14,572 bases of DNA from Deltaproteobacteria bacterium (GCA_031257955.1 JAIRNQ010000310.1:1-14572); one strand, 5' to 3'. Shown: positions 7,838-14,572, counted from the stretch's first letter. The notes: a model not told the origin generated them from the letters alone. Made by a program: numbers and translations.

Positions 7838-8572
7838 TCATTTCGCGTCTGGGGGGAAGCGAAAGGCGCAGCTGGCCAGATGGTCATTAACTAGACCAAC
7901 GGCCTGCATTAGCGAATAACAGATTCCGCCGCCTATGAATTTAAAACCCCTTTTTTTTAAGTCTTTGCTCAGGGCGTTAGATCTTTCGGTGGTAACTGGT
8001 ATGTCTGACATCTTATGCCAAGTTCCAACGATGGGTTGGTTGTCGACGAAAGACCAGAGATAGTCAGAAAAAGAACCCCGTTCTTCAATCAAAGCCGCGC
8101 ACTGTTTAGCGTTGGTGATGACGGATGAAAGTTTTAGGCGGTTTCTGATAAGATCCGGATTGGCCATGAGCTTATCGACCCTAGAGAGATTGTAGGCGGC
8201 CACCCTTTGGATCTCCAAGCCCTCAAAGGCTTCCAATATGGCCGCCTCTTTTTTGAGAACCAGCGACCAACTGAGGCCGGCCTGCATGCCTTCCAGCACC
8301 AACATCTTGAAAAGCTCATTGTCGTCGCGGCAGGGCCTGCCCCAACGGGTGTCGTGGTAGGCCAAAGACAGGGGATCGGCCGTGGCCCAGGGGCAACGGA
8401 TCAGGCCGTCTCCGGACGGATCCGGTGGGGCCGCGACCTTGGCCGAGCCGGGACTTTTGGCCGAGCCGGGACTTTTGGCCGAGGCGGGACTTTTGGCCAA
8501 GGCTGGCCTTTTGTTTCCGACCGACCCTTTTGAAGCTTTGGCTTGGCCAAGGTTTTTCGCTTTATCTACCAT
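7838..8572 (-). CDS. tag: DNA-3-methyladenine glycosylase I
   Basis: The enzyme removes 3-methyladenine from alkylated DNA as the first step of base excision repair. The Tag domain starts at RCPW (59-62) and includes AYHDTRWG (71-78), LVLEGMQAGLSW (91-102), LSKDLKKRGFKF and VNDHLASC near the end. The four zinc ligands of the family are present: C60, H73, H231 and C235. E94 matches the base-recognition glutamate of E. coli Tag. An N-terminal extension of about 57 residues is unusual: it is rich in Ala, Lys, Ser and Pro and contains AKSPGS-type repeats encoded by an 18-bp tandem repeat. The start is the ATG that includes this extension; the ribosome binding site is weak and no internal ATG lies before the domain. 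It diverges from the mogA-like gene. Confidence 0.95.
   Translation of the reverse strand: MVDKAKNLGQAKASKGSVGNKRPALAKSPASAKSPGSAKSPGSAKVAAPPDPSGDGLIRCPWATADPLSLAYHDTRWGRPCRDDNELFKMLVLEGMQAGLSWSLVLKKEAAILEAFEGLEIQRVAAYNLSRVDKLMANPDLIRNRLKLSSVITNAKQCAALIEERGSFSDYLWSFVDNQPIVGTWHKMSDIPVTTERSNALSKDLKKRGFKFIGGGICYSLMQAVGLVNDHLASCAFRFPPDAK
8441..8512 (-). repeat. 18-bp in-frame tandem repeat inside tag
   Basis: Four 18-bp units (8441-8458, 8459-8476, 8477-8494, 8495-8512) of the type GGCCGAGCCGGGACTTTT. The first two are identical, the third differs by one base and the fourth by several. On the minus strand each unit encodes six residues of the type AKSPGS. Unit length is a multiple of three, so gain or loss of units keeps tag in frame and only changes the length of a probably flexible linker. 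Confidence 0.95.
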
Positions 8573-8588
8573 GGTTTTTTCTTTTGGT

Positions 8589-8613
8589 CGGCTTAGATCG
8601 TTAAAGTAAGCCG
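8589..8613. promoter_or_regulatory. Inverted repeat between divergent tag and mogA-like gene
   Basis: CGGCTTA (8589-8595) and TAAGCCG (8607-8613) are perfect 7-bp inverted arms with an 11-bp spacer. They lie centrally in the 61-bp divergent spacer, between both start codons, so this could be an operator for one or both genes. No regulator family is recognised and it does not look like the ModE motif I recall. Confidence 0.4.
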
Positions 8614-8633
8614 TCAGTTTTTGGGGGAGCGCA

Positions 8634-9134
8634 ATGGCAAAAGTTTATAAGGCCGCGGTAATCACGGTCAGCGACAAGGGCAGCGCCGGCGAGCGGGAGG
8701 ATTTGAGCGGTGAAAGGGTGGTCGGTATCTTGGCCGAGGCTGGATTCGCGTTAGAAAAACGCTTAATCCTTCCGGACGAGAGAAAACCCTTGGCCGATAC
8801 GCTGGCCGGGCTGTGCGACTCCGGTGCCGTGGATTTCATCGTTACTACCGGCGGTACGGGTTTTTCGCCGCGGGATTTTACCCCTGAGGCGACATTGGAC
8901 GTGGCCGAACGCCTAGCCCCCGGGTTGGCCGAACTCATGCGGGCCGAGGGTTTCAAAAAAACTCCCAGGGCCATGCTTAGCCGTGCCGTAGCCGTCATCA
9001 GGGGCAAAACGCTTATCGTGAACCTGCCAGGCAGCCCCAAAGGGGCGGACGAAAACTTGCGGGCCGTTCTTCCCATCCTGGACCACGCCCTGGAAGTGTT
9101 GGTCGGCGATTCCGGCGACTGCGCCCGGCCGTAA
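8634..9134 (+). CDS. mogA: Molybdenum cofactor biosynthesis protein, MogA/MoaB family
   Basis: The 166-residue cytoplasmic protein belongs to the MogA/MoaB family; MogA-type members adenylylate molybdopterin before molybdate insertion. The family motifs are complete: ITVSDKGSAGEREDLSG (10-26), TTGGTG (71-76), SPRDFTPEAT (78-87) and LPGSPKGADE (131-140). Length is typical for a single-domain protein. The ATG is preceded by GGGGGA at 8623-8628, a good ribosome binding site. The gene diverges from tag and converges on glcF with a 38-bp gap, where no clear terminator is seen. Together with the molybdopterin-binding gene at the left edge it suggests a locus for molybdenum cofactor interrupted by hsd. 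MogA and MoaB cannot be told apart with certainty here, so the symbol is provisional. Confidence 0.92.
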   Translation: MAKVYKAAVITVSDKGSAGEREDLSGERVVGILAEAGFALEKRLILPDERKPLADTLAGLCDSGAVDFIVTTGGTGFSPRDFTPEATLDVAERLAPGLAELMRAEGFKKTPRAMLSRAVAVIRGKTLIVNLPGSPKGADENLRAVLPILDHALEVLVGDSGDCARP

Positions 9135-9172
9135 ACGGTAGACTGTGTACGGTTTGTTACCCTCGGATGCGG

Positions 9173-10507
9173 TTAGGGCCTTCGCTCGCGCTTATCGACT
9201 TTGGCCTGCCTATCGCCGGCGTGGCCAATCGTTGGCGGGACCGACTCGGCCACTCCGGCCGAATGGGCCAGTAGTTCCACCGGGTGTAGGATAGGCACGG
9301 TTTTCCAGGCCCTCTTAAGTCCCGCCCCCAGCTGGAGGGCGCAGGCCGGGCATGAGGTTGATAAGACGTCGGCGCCGCTTTTGGCAATTTTAGCCGCCTT
9401 GTCGGCGGCGATACGCCCGCTCATGGTTGGATGAGTAAAGCCGTAGGAACCGGCACCCCCGCAGCAGCTGTCGGCCCCTTCCATCTCTCTGAAGGCCAGA
9501 CCCGGAATGGCCGAAAGTATGGCCCTGGGAGCTTCCCTGATCCCCAAACCCCTTATGGCGTGGCAAGAATCGTGATAGGTGACCGTGCCGAAGCCGGTCG
9601 GCTTTAGGTCTTCCGTCCGAAGTCCCAGTCGTTCCACGACAAACGTGTTCAGGTCTACCACCCTGCCCAAAAGTGCCCTGACCCTTTCGCCTTCCTTGGA
9701 GTCCGGCCCCACGAATTCATCGTAACGGCTAAGGGCTTTGGCGCAGGTCGAACAGTCGGTCACGATGGCCTCGTATTCTTCCTTAAAAATAAGTTCCGAG
9801 TTTTTCAGGGCCAGTTTTTTTGTTTCCGTAAGATCCCCCGAGCTTCGGTGCGGCTCGCCGCAGCAAGTTGTGGGAGGGATATGGATCAACGCCCCTCTCG
9901 AGATTAAGTAAGACAAGGAGTCCCGGACCGTCCTCCCCCAAAACGCGTTTGAGGCACATCCCAAAAAAAAGGCGATCTTAATTTTAGGGGCGCTTGACGG
10001 TCGCACGATAGGGCCAAGTCCCAGCCTGGCCGGCTTGGATAGGTTATCGGGCAAGAACGATTCGTAATATACCAGTCTATCAAAGGCCCGCCTTAAGACC
10101 TTGCCGTAGAGGACGTTTCTGGCCCCGCTCTTTTCATAAAGGCGCATCAGTGACGTCACCCTCTCAAGCCTTTCTTTTCTGGGCAACAATCCCCCATAAA
10201 CCAGCTTTTGAAAGAGCTTCAACCCCCGGTTGGTTACAAAATCGTTTCTGGCCGCGACCATGATTTCGTCGGTTTTGACGGAGGAGGGGCAGGCGACCGT
10301 ACACGATCCACATAAAAGACAGTCGTCGACTTTCTCGGCTAGCTCGGGGTCTTTGGTGAAATCGTATTTTCCTTCCAGCAATAGGCGAGTCAGATGGATT
10401 CGGCCTCGGGCCACTTGGACTTCGTCGTGAGAGTGTAGGTAGGTGGGGCAGACGCTTTGGCAAAAACCGCAGCGGTTGCATCTGATGATTTCTTCGTAAC
10501 CTGGCAC
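9173..10507 (-). CDS. glcF: Glycolate/lactate oxidase iron-sulfur subunit (GlcF type)
   Basis: The 444-residue protein should pass electrons from the flavoprotein subunits to the membrane quinone pool or another acceptor. Two [4Fe-4S] motifs lie near the N-terminus: C10-C13-C16-C20 and C63-C66-C69-C73, each followed by proline. Two CCG (heterodisulfide-reductase-like) domains follow: one with C184, CCGEP at 215-219 and C252/C255, one with C315, CCGGAG at 348-353 and C386/C389. All cysteines are present. The start is GTG; an in-frame TAA lies 24 bases upstream and no ATG lies between. No good ribosome binding site is seen. The gene is 202 bp after glcE. The family also includes LutA-like and D-lactate dehydrogenase subunits, so glycolate is the best but not the only substrate. 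Confidence 0.88.
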   Translation of the reverse strand: MPGYEEIIRCNRCGFCQSVCPTYLHSHDEVQVARGRIHLTRLLLEGKYDFTKDPELAEKVDDCLLCGSCTVACPSSVKTDEIMVAARNDFVTNRGLKLFQKLVYGGLLPRKERLERVTSLMRLYEKSGARNVLYGKVLRRAFDRLVYYESFLPDNLSKPARLGLGPIVRPSSAPKIKIAFFLGCASNAFWGRTVRDSLSYLISRGALIHIPPTTCCGEPHRSSGDLTETKKLALKNSELIFKEEYEAIVTDCSTCAKALSRYDEFVGPDSKEGERVRALLGRVVDLNTFVVERLGLRTEDLKPTGFGTVTYHDSCHAIRGLGIREAPRAILSAIPGLAFREMEGADSCCGGAGSYGFTHPTMSGRIAADKAAKIAKSGADVLSTSCPACALQLGAGLKRAWKTVPILHPVELLAHSAGVAESVPPTIGHAGDRQAKVDKRERRP

Positions 10508-10556
10508 GCTGTGTGTCCGTTCATTTGAGTGGATTTAACCGGGGCACCGTTTCCGT

Positions 10557-10650
10557 CTTGGCCCGGGAAGTGGGGCTTTGGCTAGTCCGGGCCGCTGCCT
10601 GGGCCTTGGCCCGGGAGTCGGGATAGGGCTAGTCCGGGGTACCGGTTGGG
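10557..10650. repeat. 48-bp imperfect direct repeat between glcE and glcF
   Basis: CTTGGCCCGGGA occurs at 10557 and 10605 (48-bp spacing), each followed by a G-rich stretch and GGCTAGTCCGGG. It lies in the 202-bp spacer between glcE and glcF, where nothing else is seen. The strand that is transcribed with glc is C-rich here, which might affect termination or mRNA stability. Confidence 0.65.
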
Positions 10651-10709
10651 CGCCAAAAAAGTTATCTGGGTGGCCTTGGGCGCGTTTGGGGCCGAGGCCT
10701 GGCCCGATT

Positions 10710-11759
10710 TTAGGGCGTCAAAAAGGCGCCCTTGGGATCGACCGCCGCCTTAACCCGTCTGAAGAGGGGACCGCCGGCCTTGTAGGCCGTAGCGGAAACC
10801 AAAACCAAGCCCGAATCGATGGCCAGGCTCTCGGACGACTCCGGCGGGGAGGTAAAGGCCAAGCGGCCAACCCCGAAATCGGCCACGAAATTGTGGTCGC
10901 CGATCCAGCTAAGGTTTTTGACGGTATCCAAGAGGGCCTTTCTGGGCCCGGCGTATATCTTGGTTTTCCCGTCGCGTAAGTTAAAGACGGCGTCGGAGTG
11001 GTTATAATATTCAAACCCGTCCTCAAAAAGATCGCTTGGGTCTTTCATCAACAATTTTAACTTTTCTTCCTGGGCGGCCACCAGTTCGGGAAACCCCGTC
11101 AGCCAAACGGCAATTCTGAGGCCGTTTTTGTCGCCGATGAGCCTAAGGCTCTGCACGCCGAAGCGCTCCCTGACGATGGTTTCCATGTGGGAGGCGGCAA
11201 GCTTTAACGACTTGAGAGAAAACTCCATGACCGGGCAGATCTTTGGCTTAGGCAAGAGCTTTAGGGTAAACGAGACGCTCATGGCCAAAGATCCCCTGGC
11301 CCGCCAGGCCAGCCGGGTTAGATCGTAGCCGCTCACGTTTTTAAGGGTCCGCCCGCCACTTTTGACGATCTCCCCGGAAGGGGTCATCATGGACGTGCCC
11401 AAAATCCAGTCAACCATAGTGCCCTTGGCCATGGTTTCCGCGCCCAAAAGGCCTTGTCCCATTATGCCGCCCAAGGTGCGGGTATGGGGTCCGGTCACGG
11501 GCCAATACAGTCCGGTGGGCGCCAAGGCTTCCTCCAGTTCGGCCAAGGTCATCCCCGCCCCGACTTGGGCCAGTAAGTTATCGGGCTCCAGGGACTCGAC
11601 TTGGTTAAATTCTTTGGAACTTATGGCCACCAGGCGCGCGTCGTCCAAGTCCGAGCCCAGATCGTGCCCCAAGCCAAAGGGCAGTATCGTTTTGCCGGAG
11701 GATCTGGCCTCCGTGTAAACGACTTTCAATTGGCCTCTTGATTTGGGATAAACAATCAT
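10710..11759 (-). CDS. glcE: Glycolate/lactate oxidase FAD-binding subunit (GlcE type)
   Basis: The 349-residue protein belongs to the FAD-binding oxidase fold (FAD_binding_4). The FAD loop is at LPFGLGHDLGS (26-36), followed by VGAGMTLAELE (66-76), TLGGIMGQGLLG (95-106) and GGRTLKNVSGYDLTRL (135-150), which closely matches the KNVAGYD signature of GlcE. It ends with VDPKGAFLTP, the usual C-terminal element. Length is normal for GlcE and shorter than GlcD. The ATG has a GGAGG ribosome binding site six bases upstream. It lies between glcD and glcF on the same strand, as in other glc clusters, and should form a heterotrimeric dehydrogenase with them. Confidence 0.88.
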   Translation of the reverse strand: MIVYPKSRGQLKVVYTEARSSGKTILPFGLGHDLGSDLDDARLVAISSKEFNQVESLEPDNLLAQVGAGMTLAELEEALAPTGLYWPVTGPHTRTLGGIMGQGLLGAETMAKGTMVDWILGTSMMTPSGEIVKSGGRTLKNVSGYDLTRLAWRARGSLAMSVSFTLKLLPKPKICPVMEFSLKSLKLAASHMETIVRERFGVQSLRLIGDKNGLRIAVWLTGFPELVAAQEEKLKLLMKDPSDLFEDGFEYYNHSDAVFNLRDGKTKIYAGPRKALLDTVKNLSWIGDHNFVADFGVGRLAFTSPPESSESLAIDSGLVLVSATAYKAGGPLFRRVKAAVDPKGAFLTP

Positions 11760-11842
11760 GTTTATGCCTCCGCCCAGGCGGGGCCTTGGTCCCAGGTCGC
11801 TTCCCGCGGCTTAGGCTCCGGTTCGAGAGAAATAACGAACAA

Positions 11843-11958
11843 CGCCTTGGCCCCACTAGTGGTTCCCAATAAAGGGCCTCTGTCTTTGGCCTTCCGCCTT
11901 GGCCCCACTAGTGGTTCCCAATATGGGACCTCTTTCTTTGGCCTTCCGCCTTGGCCCC
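11843..11958. repeat. 52-bp tandem repeat with a palindrome, glcD-glcE spacer
   Basis: CGCCTTGGCCCC recurs at 11843, 11895 and 11947, exactly 52 bp apart; the third copy is partial. The first two copies contain the perfect palindrome CCACTAGTGG (11853-11862 and 11905-11914). The copies differ by a few bases only. The rest of the 322-bp spacer (11959-12081) has shorter repeated words of the type GGTACCCAAT and CCAATCTTT. A minus-strand Lys-rich ORF crosses the spacer, but its sequence is just the repeat translated. Confidence 0.9.
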
Positions 11959-12081
11959 CTCAATTGGCCCAGACTTTTGGCCTCCATTTTTTTGTACCCA
12001 ATCTTTTGGAACCAATCTTTGGTACCCAATTTTTGTTCCATTATTTGGCGAGGCTTTGGGGCCCTGGCGTAATATCCACCA

Positions 12082-13521
12082 TCAGAACGGGCCCTTTCCG
12101 CCATGGGGTTGCCATTTTTTGGGTAAGACCTTGTCCGGGTTGAGGATGCCCGTGGGATCAAGGCTGGCCTTTATGGAGGCCATGAAATCGAGTTCCGCCT
12201 CAGTGAACTCGTCGGACATAAAAGCCACCTTTTCCAAGCCGATCCCATGCTCGCCGGTGATGGTACCCCCGACCTTTAGGGCGGCGGCGAATATATCGGC
12301 GCTGGCCTTCAGGCACCTTACGTACTCCTGCCCGTCGGATGGGTCAAACAAAATGTGGGGGTGGAGGTTGCCGTCGCCGGCGTGGGCCATCTGGGCGATA
12401 ACGATTCGGTGGCGCTCGGCGATATCCAGGACCAACGAAAGCATTTTGGGCAGGTGGACGATGGGAACGGTCACGTCCTGGACGATCGTGGCCGGTTTTA
12501 CCCTACCCAGGGCCCCGTTCCCGGAACGCCTGGCTAGCCACAGTTTTTCCCGATCCTCTTCGTTTTCGGCTTCCTCGATGCCGACGGCCCCGGCCTTAAA
12601 ACAGATATCCTTAATCCTGGCCAGCTGGGCATTTAGTTCCGGCCCAAGCCCGTCCAGCTCAATGAGTAGCATGGCCTCGGCCCCGACCGGAAAACCCAAG
12701 TGCAAATAATCCTCCAGGGCGGCGATAAGCGTCCGGTCGATGATTTCCAGGGCCGTGGGGATAATCCCGTCGGCGATTATGGCCGAGACGGCTTGTCCGG
12801 ATTTGAACAGGCTGTCAAAGATGGCCGACATGGTCCTATAGGAGGTCGGCAGTGGGGTGATCTTTAACAAAGCCCGCCCAACCAAGGCCAGCGTGCCTTC
12901 GGAGGCCAAAAATATGCCCGTCAGATCCGGCTCGTTAAACTCAAGGCCTCTTTTGAGTTTGCCGGTCTTGACCATGGAGCCGTCGTCCAAGATGAGTTCC
13001 AAGCCCAAAACGTGGTGTTTGGTGATCCCGTATTTAACCCCTTTGATGCCCCCGGCGTTCTCGGCCACGTTTCCGCCCAAAGTCGAGGCCTTTTGGCTGG
13101 CCGGATCCGGCGGAAACATATAGCCCACGGGGGCCAGGGCATTTTGCAGATCCAGGTTTACTACCCCACACTCTACCAGGGCCGTCTCTTCCAGGAGGTC
13201 GATATCGACAATCCGGTTAAGCCTGGTCGTTGACATCAAAACGCCGCCCCTGTGGGCCACGGCCCCGCCGGAAAGGTTGGTTCCGGCCCCGCGGCAGGTC
13301 AGCGGCCAGCCGTGGCGTCGGCAAAGCGAGACCACCTCGGCCATTTCGTCGACCGTGCCCGGGATGACCACCGCCCAAGGGTAGTGAATGAAAGGCGAGG
13401 AGTCGTAGGAGTAGAGTTCCAAATCAATCGGGTGGCTTCGACAATAACCACGGCCCACGATGTCGGTCAGGGCCTTAAGGCTCCTCTGGTTAAAGCCGCC
13501 ATTTTCGCGTTGGTCGTTCAT
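12082..13521 (-). CDS. glcD: Glycolate/D-lactate oxidase FAD-linked subunit (GlcD type)
   Basis: The 479-residue protein is the catalytic FAD subunit that oxidises a 2-hydroxyacid such as glycolate or D-lactate. The FAD-binding domain shows CRGAGTNLSGG (76-86), GGNVAENAGG (149-158) and SEGTLALV (207-214). The C-terminal FAD-oxidase domain shows HAGDGNLHPH (380-389), GEHGIG (423-428, with the conserved His425) and DPTGILNPDK (455-464). Length is typical. The ATG follows the TAA of a possible small ORF by three bases, and the ribosome binding site is weak, so translational coupling is possible. It is first of the minus-strand order glcD-glcE-glcF. The exact substrate cannot be decided from sequence alone. 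Confidence 0.93.
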   Translation of the reverse strand: MNDQRENGGFNQRSLKALTDIVGRGYCRSHPIDLELYSYDSSPFIHYPWAVVIPGTVDEMAEVVSLCRRHGWPLTCRGAGTNLSGGAVAHRGGVLMSTTRLNRIVDIDLLEETALVECGVVNLDLQNALAPVGYMFPPDPASQKASTLGGNVAENAGGIKGVKYGITKHHVLGLELILDDGSMVKTGKLKRGLEFNEPDLTGIFLASEGTLALVGRALLKITPLPTSYRTMSAIFDSLFKSGQAVSAIIADGIIPTALEIIDRTLIAALEDYLHLGFPVGAEAMLLIELDGLGPELNAQLARIKDICFKAGAVGIEEAENEEDREKLWLARRSGNGALGRVKPATIVQDVTVPIVHLPKMLSLVLDIAERHRIVIAQMAHAGDGNLHPHILFDPSDGQEYVRCLKASADIFAAALKVGGTITGEHGIGLEKVAFMSDEFTEAELDFMASIKASLDPTGILNPDKVLPKKWQPHGGKGPF

Positions 13522-13524
13522 GGC

Positions 13525-13674
13525 TTAACCCAGTATTTTGGCCGTCACTCTATCGAAAATGGTTACCGCGCAACCATCTCGGCCCAGTCTATTCGTTTTG
13601 TCGTTGGCCCAAAACGCTTCAATAATTAACTTTTCCTTGTCCATTAAACGCTTTCGCTCGAAACCAACAATCAT
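13525..13674 (-). CDS. Possible small protein just upstream of glcD, 49 residues
   Basis: An open frame starts at the first ATG after an in-frame TAA and ends TAA-GCC-ATG, so its stop is three bases before the glcD start. The product begins MIVGFERKRLMDKEKL and continues with IIEAFWANDKTNRLG. An internal ATG at 13644 would give 39 residues. The EAFWANDKTNRLG stretch loosely recalls the N-terminus of PaaI-type hotdog thioesterases, so this could be a truncated thioesterase gene; it could also be a leader peptide that couples translation to glcD. The ribosome binding site is poor (AAGG about 13 bases upstream of the first ATG). Tight spacing and normal codon use are the support. Confidence 0.4.
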   Translation of the reverse strand: MIVGFERKRLMDKEKLIIEAFWANDKTNRLGRDGCAVTIFDRVTAKILG

Positions 13675-13787
13675 TGGCCAAATCTCGCCTTAATAACGCC
13701 CAATCTAATTTTTAGACTCAAAAAAGTAAATAAACTTCAAAAATTCGCAATCATTGGCAACTTGGGCAACATAAGGCTACGAAAGAT

Positions 13788-13816
13788 ATTTTAGTCCATT
13801 GCCTCGCTTTTAGCAA
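13788..13816 (-). promoter_or_regulatory. Candidate promoter for the glc cluster
   Basis: On the minus strand TTGCTA (13811-13816) is followed after 17 bp by TAAAAT (13788-13793), four and five matches to the sigma70 consensus. Transcription would start near 13780, about 105 bases before the small ORF and 260 before glcD. The region is AT-rich, so chance matches are likely. Confidence 0.3.
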
Positions 13817-13922
13817 CAAGGGAAATCCTTAAGCTTTTAGTTTTCCGAGGGCTCGATCGACGCCGTTTGGAATATATAGATAAAAGTAATGTCCTTTTTT
13901 CTTTATAAATATTGTCTTACTG

Positions 13923-13951
13923 TATACAACGATAATTTTTTTATCTGTATA
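13923..13951. other. AT-rich inverted repeat in the 13675-14045 gene-free stretch
   Basis: TATAC (13923-13927) pairs with GTATA (13947-13951), and GATAA (13931-13935) with TTATC (13941-13945), around a loop of five T. A second, smaller inverted repeat, TATCAA-N7-TTGATA, lies at 13960-13978. No gene, tRNA or transposon end is seen between 13675 and 14045 apart from the candidate promoter. Possible roles are an operator or a bidirectional hairpin. Confidence 0.5.
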
Positions 13952-14045
13952 AAATTCTATATCAATCTAACGTTGATAAGATGGTTAATAGTCTTCCCTA
14001 AGTAACATTGTCGATACCTTCTGGGTAAGCCCTTATTCTCCCGGG

Positions 14046-14572
14046 ATGGTTTTAGCCCACCCAAGCCAATTTCCCTTCGGCCGCCGGTCCCCGGTCGCCA
14101 TTAGACCCATCCTGACCCACCGATTCAGGTCAGCCGGCCATTTCCCCGTGGCGCCCCCTAGAAGGCCGCTGAAGGCCTCCCAAACTATTGCCCCTCCCAC
14201 CATAGCGGCCGGCCTTCAATCGTCCCGCTGGGCGCGAATTAGACCCCATTCCGGGGCCCTCCCCGAGAGGGGTGAATTCTCCAGACCCATCCAACCTCGC
14301 CAAGTCACCGCCTGACCACGGTACCTCCTCAACCAGTCTGGCCAAGCTCACCCAAAAACTGTCAGCCGGCCATTTCCCCGTGGCGCCCCCTAGAAGGCCG
14401 CTGAAGGCCTCCCAAGCTTTTGCCCCTACCACCATAGCGGCCGGCATTCAATCGTCCCGCTGGGCGCGAATTAGACCCCTTTATGGGGCATTCGCTGAAG
14501 GGGATGAAATCCTCAGCCCCTTCCAAGCCGGTTAGTCACCGTTCGGGTCGCGGCGGCTTCTCATCAAGTTTG
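14046..14572. repeat. Tandem array of about 231-bp units, reaching the window edge
   Basis: A unit beginning GTCAGCCGGCCATTTCC starts at 14129 and again at 14361 (232 bp apart); GTCACC near the end recurs 231 bp apart (14304, 14535). The first 120 bp or so of the two copies are almost identical, the rest is diverged but alignable. The segment 14046-14128 aligns more weakly with the end of the unit (AGCCC...CCAAGCC), so it looks like an older partial copy. Stems such as CCCC-N5-GGGG (14244-14256 and 14476-14488) are kept while their loops differ. The copies fall in different reading frames and substitutions show no codon pattern, so I read the array as non-coding. It probably continues to the right. 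Confidence 0.85.

Noticed and set aside
11856..12161. Minus-strand 101-codon Lys/Arg-rich ORF between glcD and glcE
   Set aside because: It overlaps the end of glcD and consists mostly of translated 52-bp and shorter repeats.
13522..14045. tRNA or other RNA gene
   Set aside because: No T-loop-like GGTTCGAATCC element on either strand and no cloverleaf could be drawn.
14130..14447. Minus-strand ORF in the 231-bp array
   Set aside because: The copies fall in different frames, and substitutions between them show no protein-level constraint.
14046..14535. Two plus-strand ORFs sharing an SAGHFPVAPPRRP segment
   Set aside because: The shared peptide follows from the DNA repeat; the copies shift frame and differences are spread over all codon positions.

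Overview
The window looks like chromosomal DNA of an anaerobic bacterium, most likely from the former Deltaproteobacteria (Desulfovibrio-like sulfate reducers or relatives). The main clue is the truncated first gene, whose molybdopterin-binding domain ends in a Cys-rich tail of a kind I associate with that group; a three-gene glycolate/lactate oxidase cluster of GlcD-GlcE-GlcF type fits. This placement rests on remembered family resemblance, not on a search.

Layout. Positions 1-504 hold the 3' end of a molybdopterin-binding protein gene, whose stop codon lies inside a 78-bp tandem repeat (478-790). A good sigma70-type promoter and a foldable leader (about 840-1034) precede a complete type I restriction-modification operon, hsdR-hsdM-hsdS (1035-6871), visibly more AT-rich than its surroundings. 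Then come about 965 bp without a convincing large gene (6872-7837), holding a likely terminator, a possible 47-aa ORF, a possible relic of a tag-like gene and a 38-bp repeat. A 3-methyladenine DNA glycosylase gene (tag, minus strand) and a MogA/MoaB-type molybdopterin gene (plus strand) diverge from a 61-bp spacer. On the minus strand follow glcF, glcE and glcD (9173-13521, transcribed glcD to glcF), with a possible 49-codon ORF just ahead of glcD. The right end (13522-14572) is an AT-rich non-coding stretch, then a degenerate array of about 231-bp units that runs to the window edge.

How the genes relate. HsdR, HsdM and HsdS should form one restriction/methylation complex. The GlcDEF-like proteins should form one membrane-associated flavin/iron-sulfur 2-hydroxyacid dehydrogenase. 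The two molybdopterin genes flank the hsd block, so hsd may have entered a locus concerned with molybdenum cofactor.

The most unusual feature is not one gene but the density of different short tandem repeats: six families with periods of 78, 38, 18, 48, 52 and about 231 bp in 14.5 kb. They lie at gene ends, inside one coding region and in both spacers of the glc cluster. I do not see a clearly new multi-gene system; the repeats, the structured hsd leader and three small ORF candidates are what deserve a second look.
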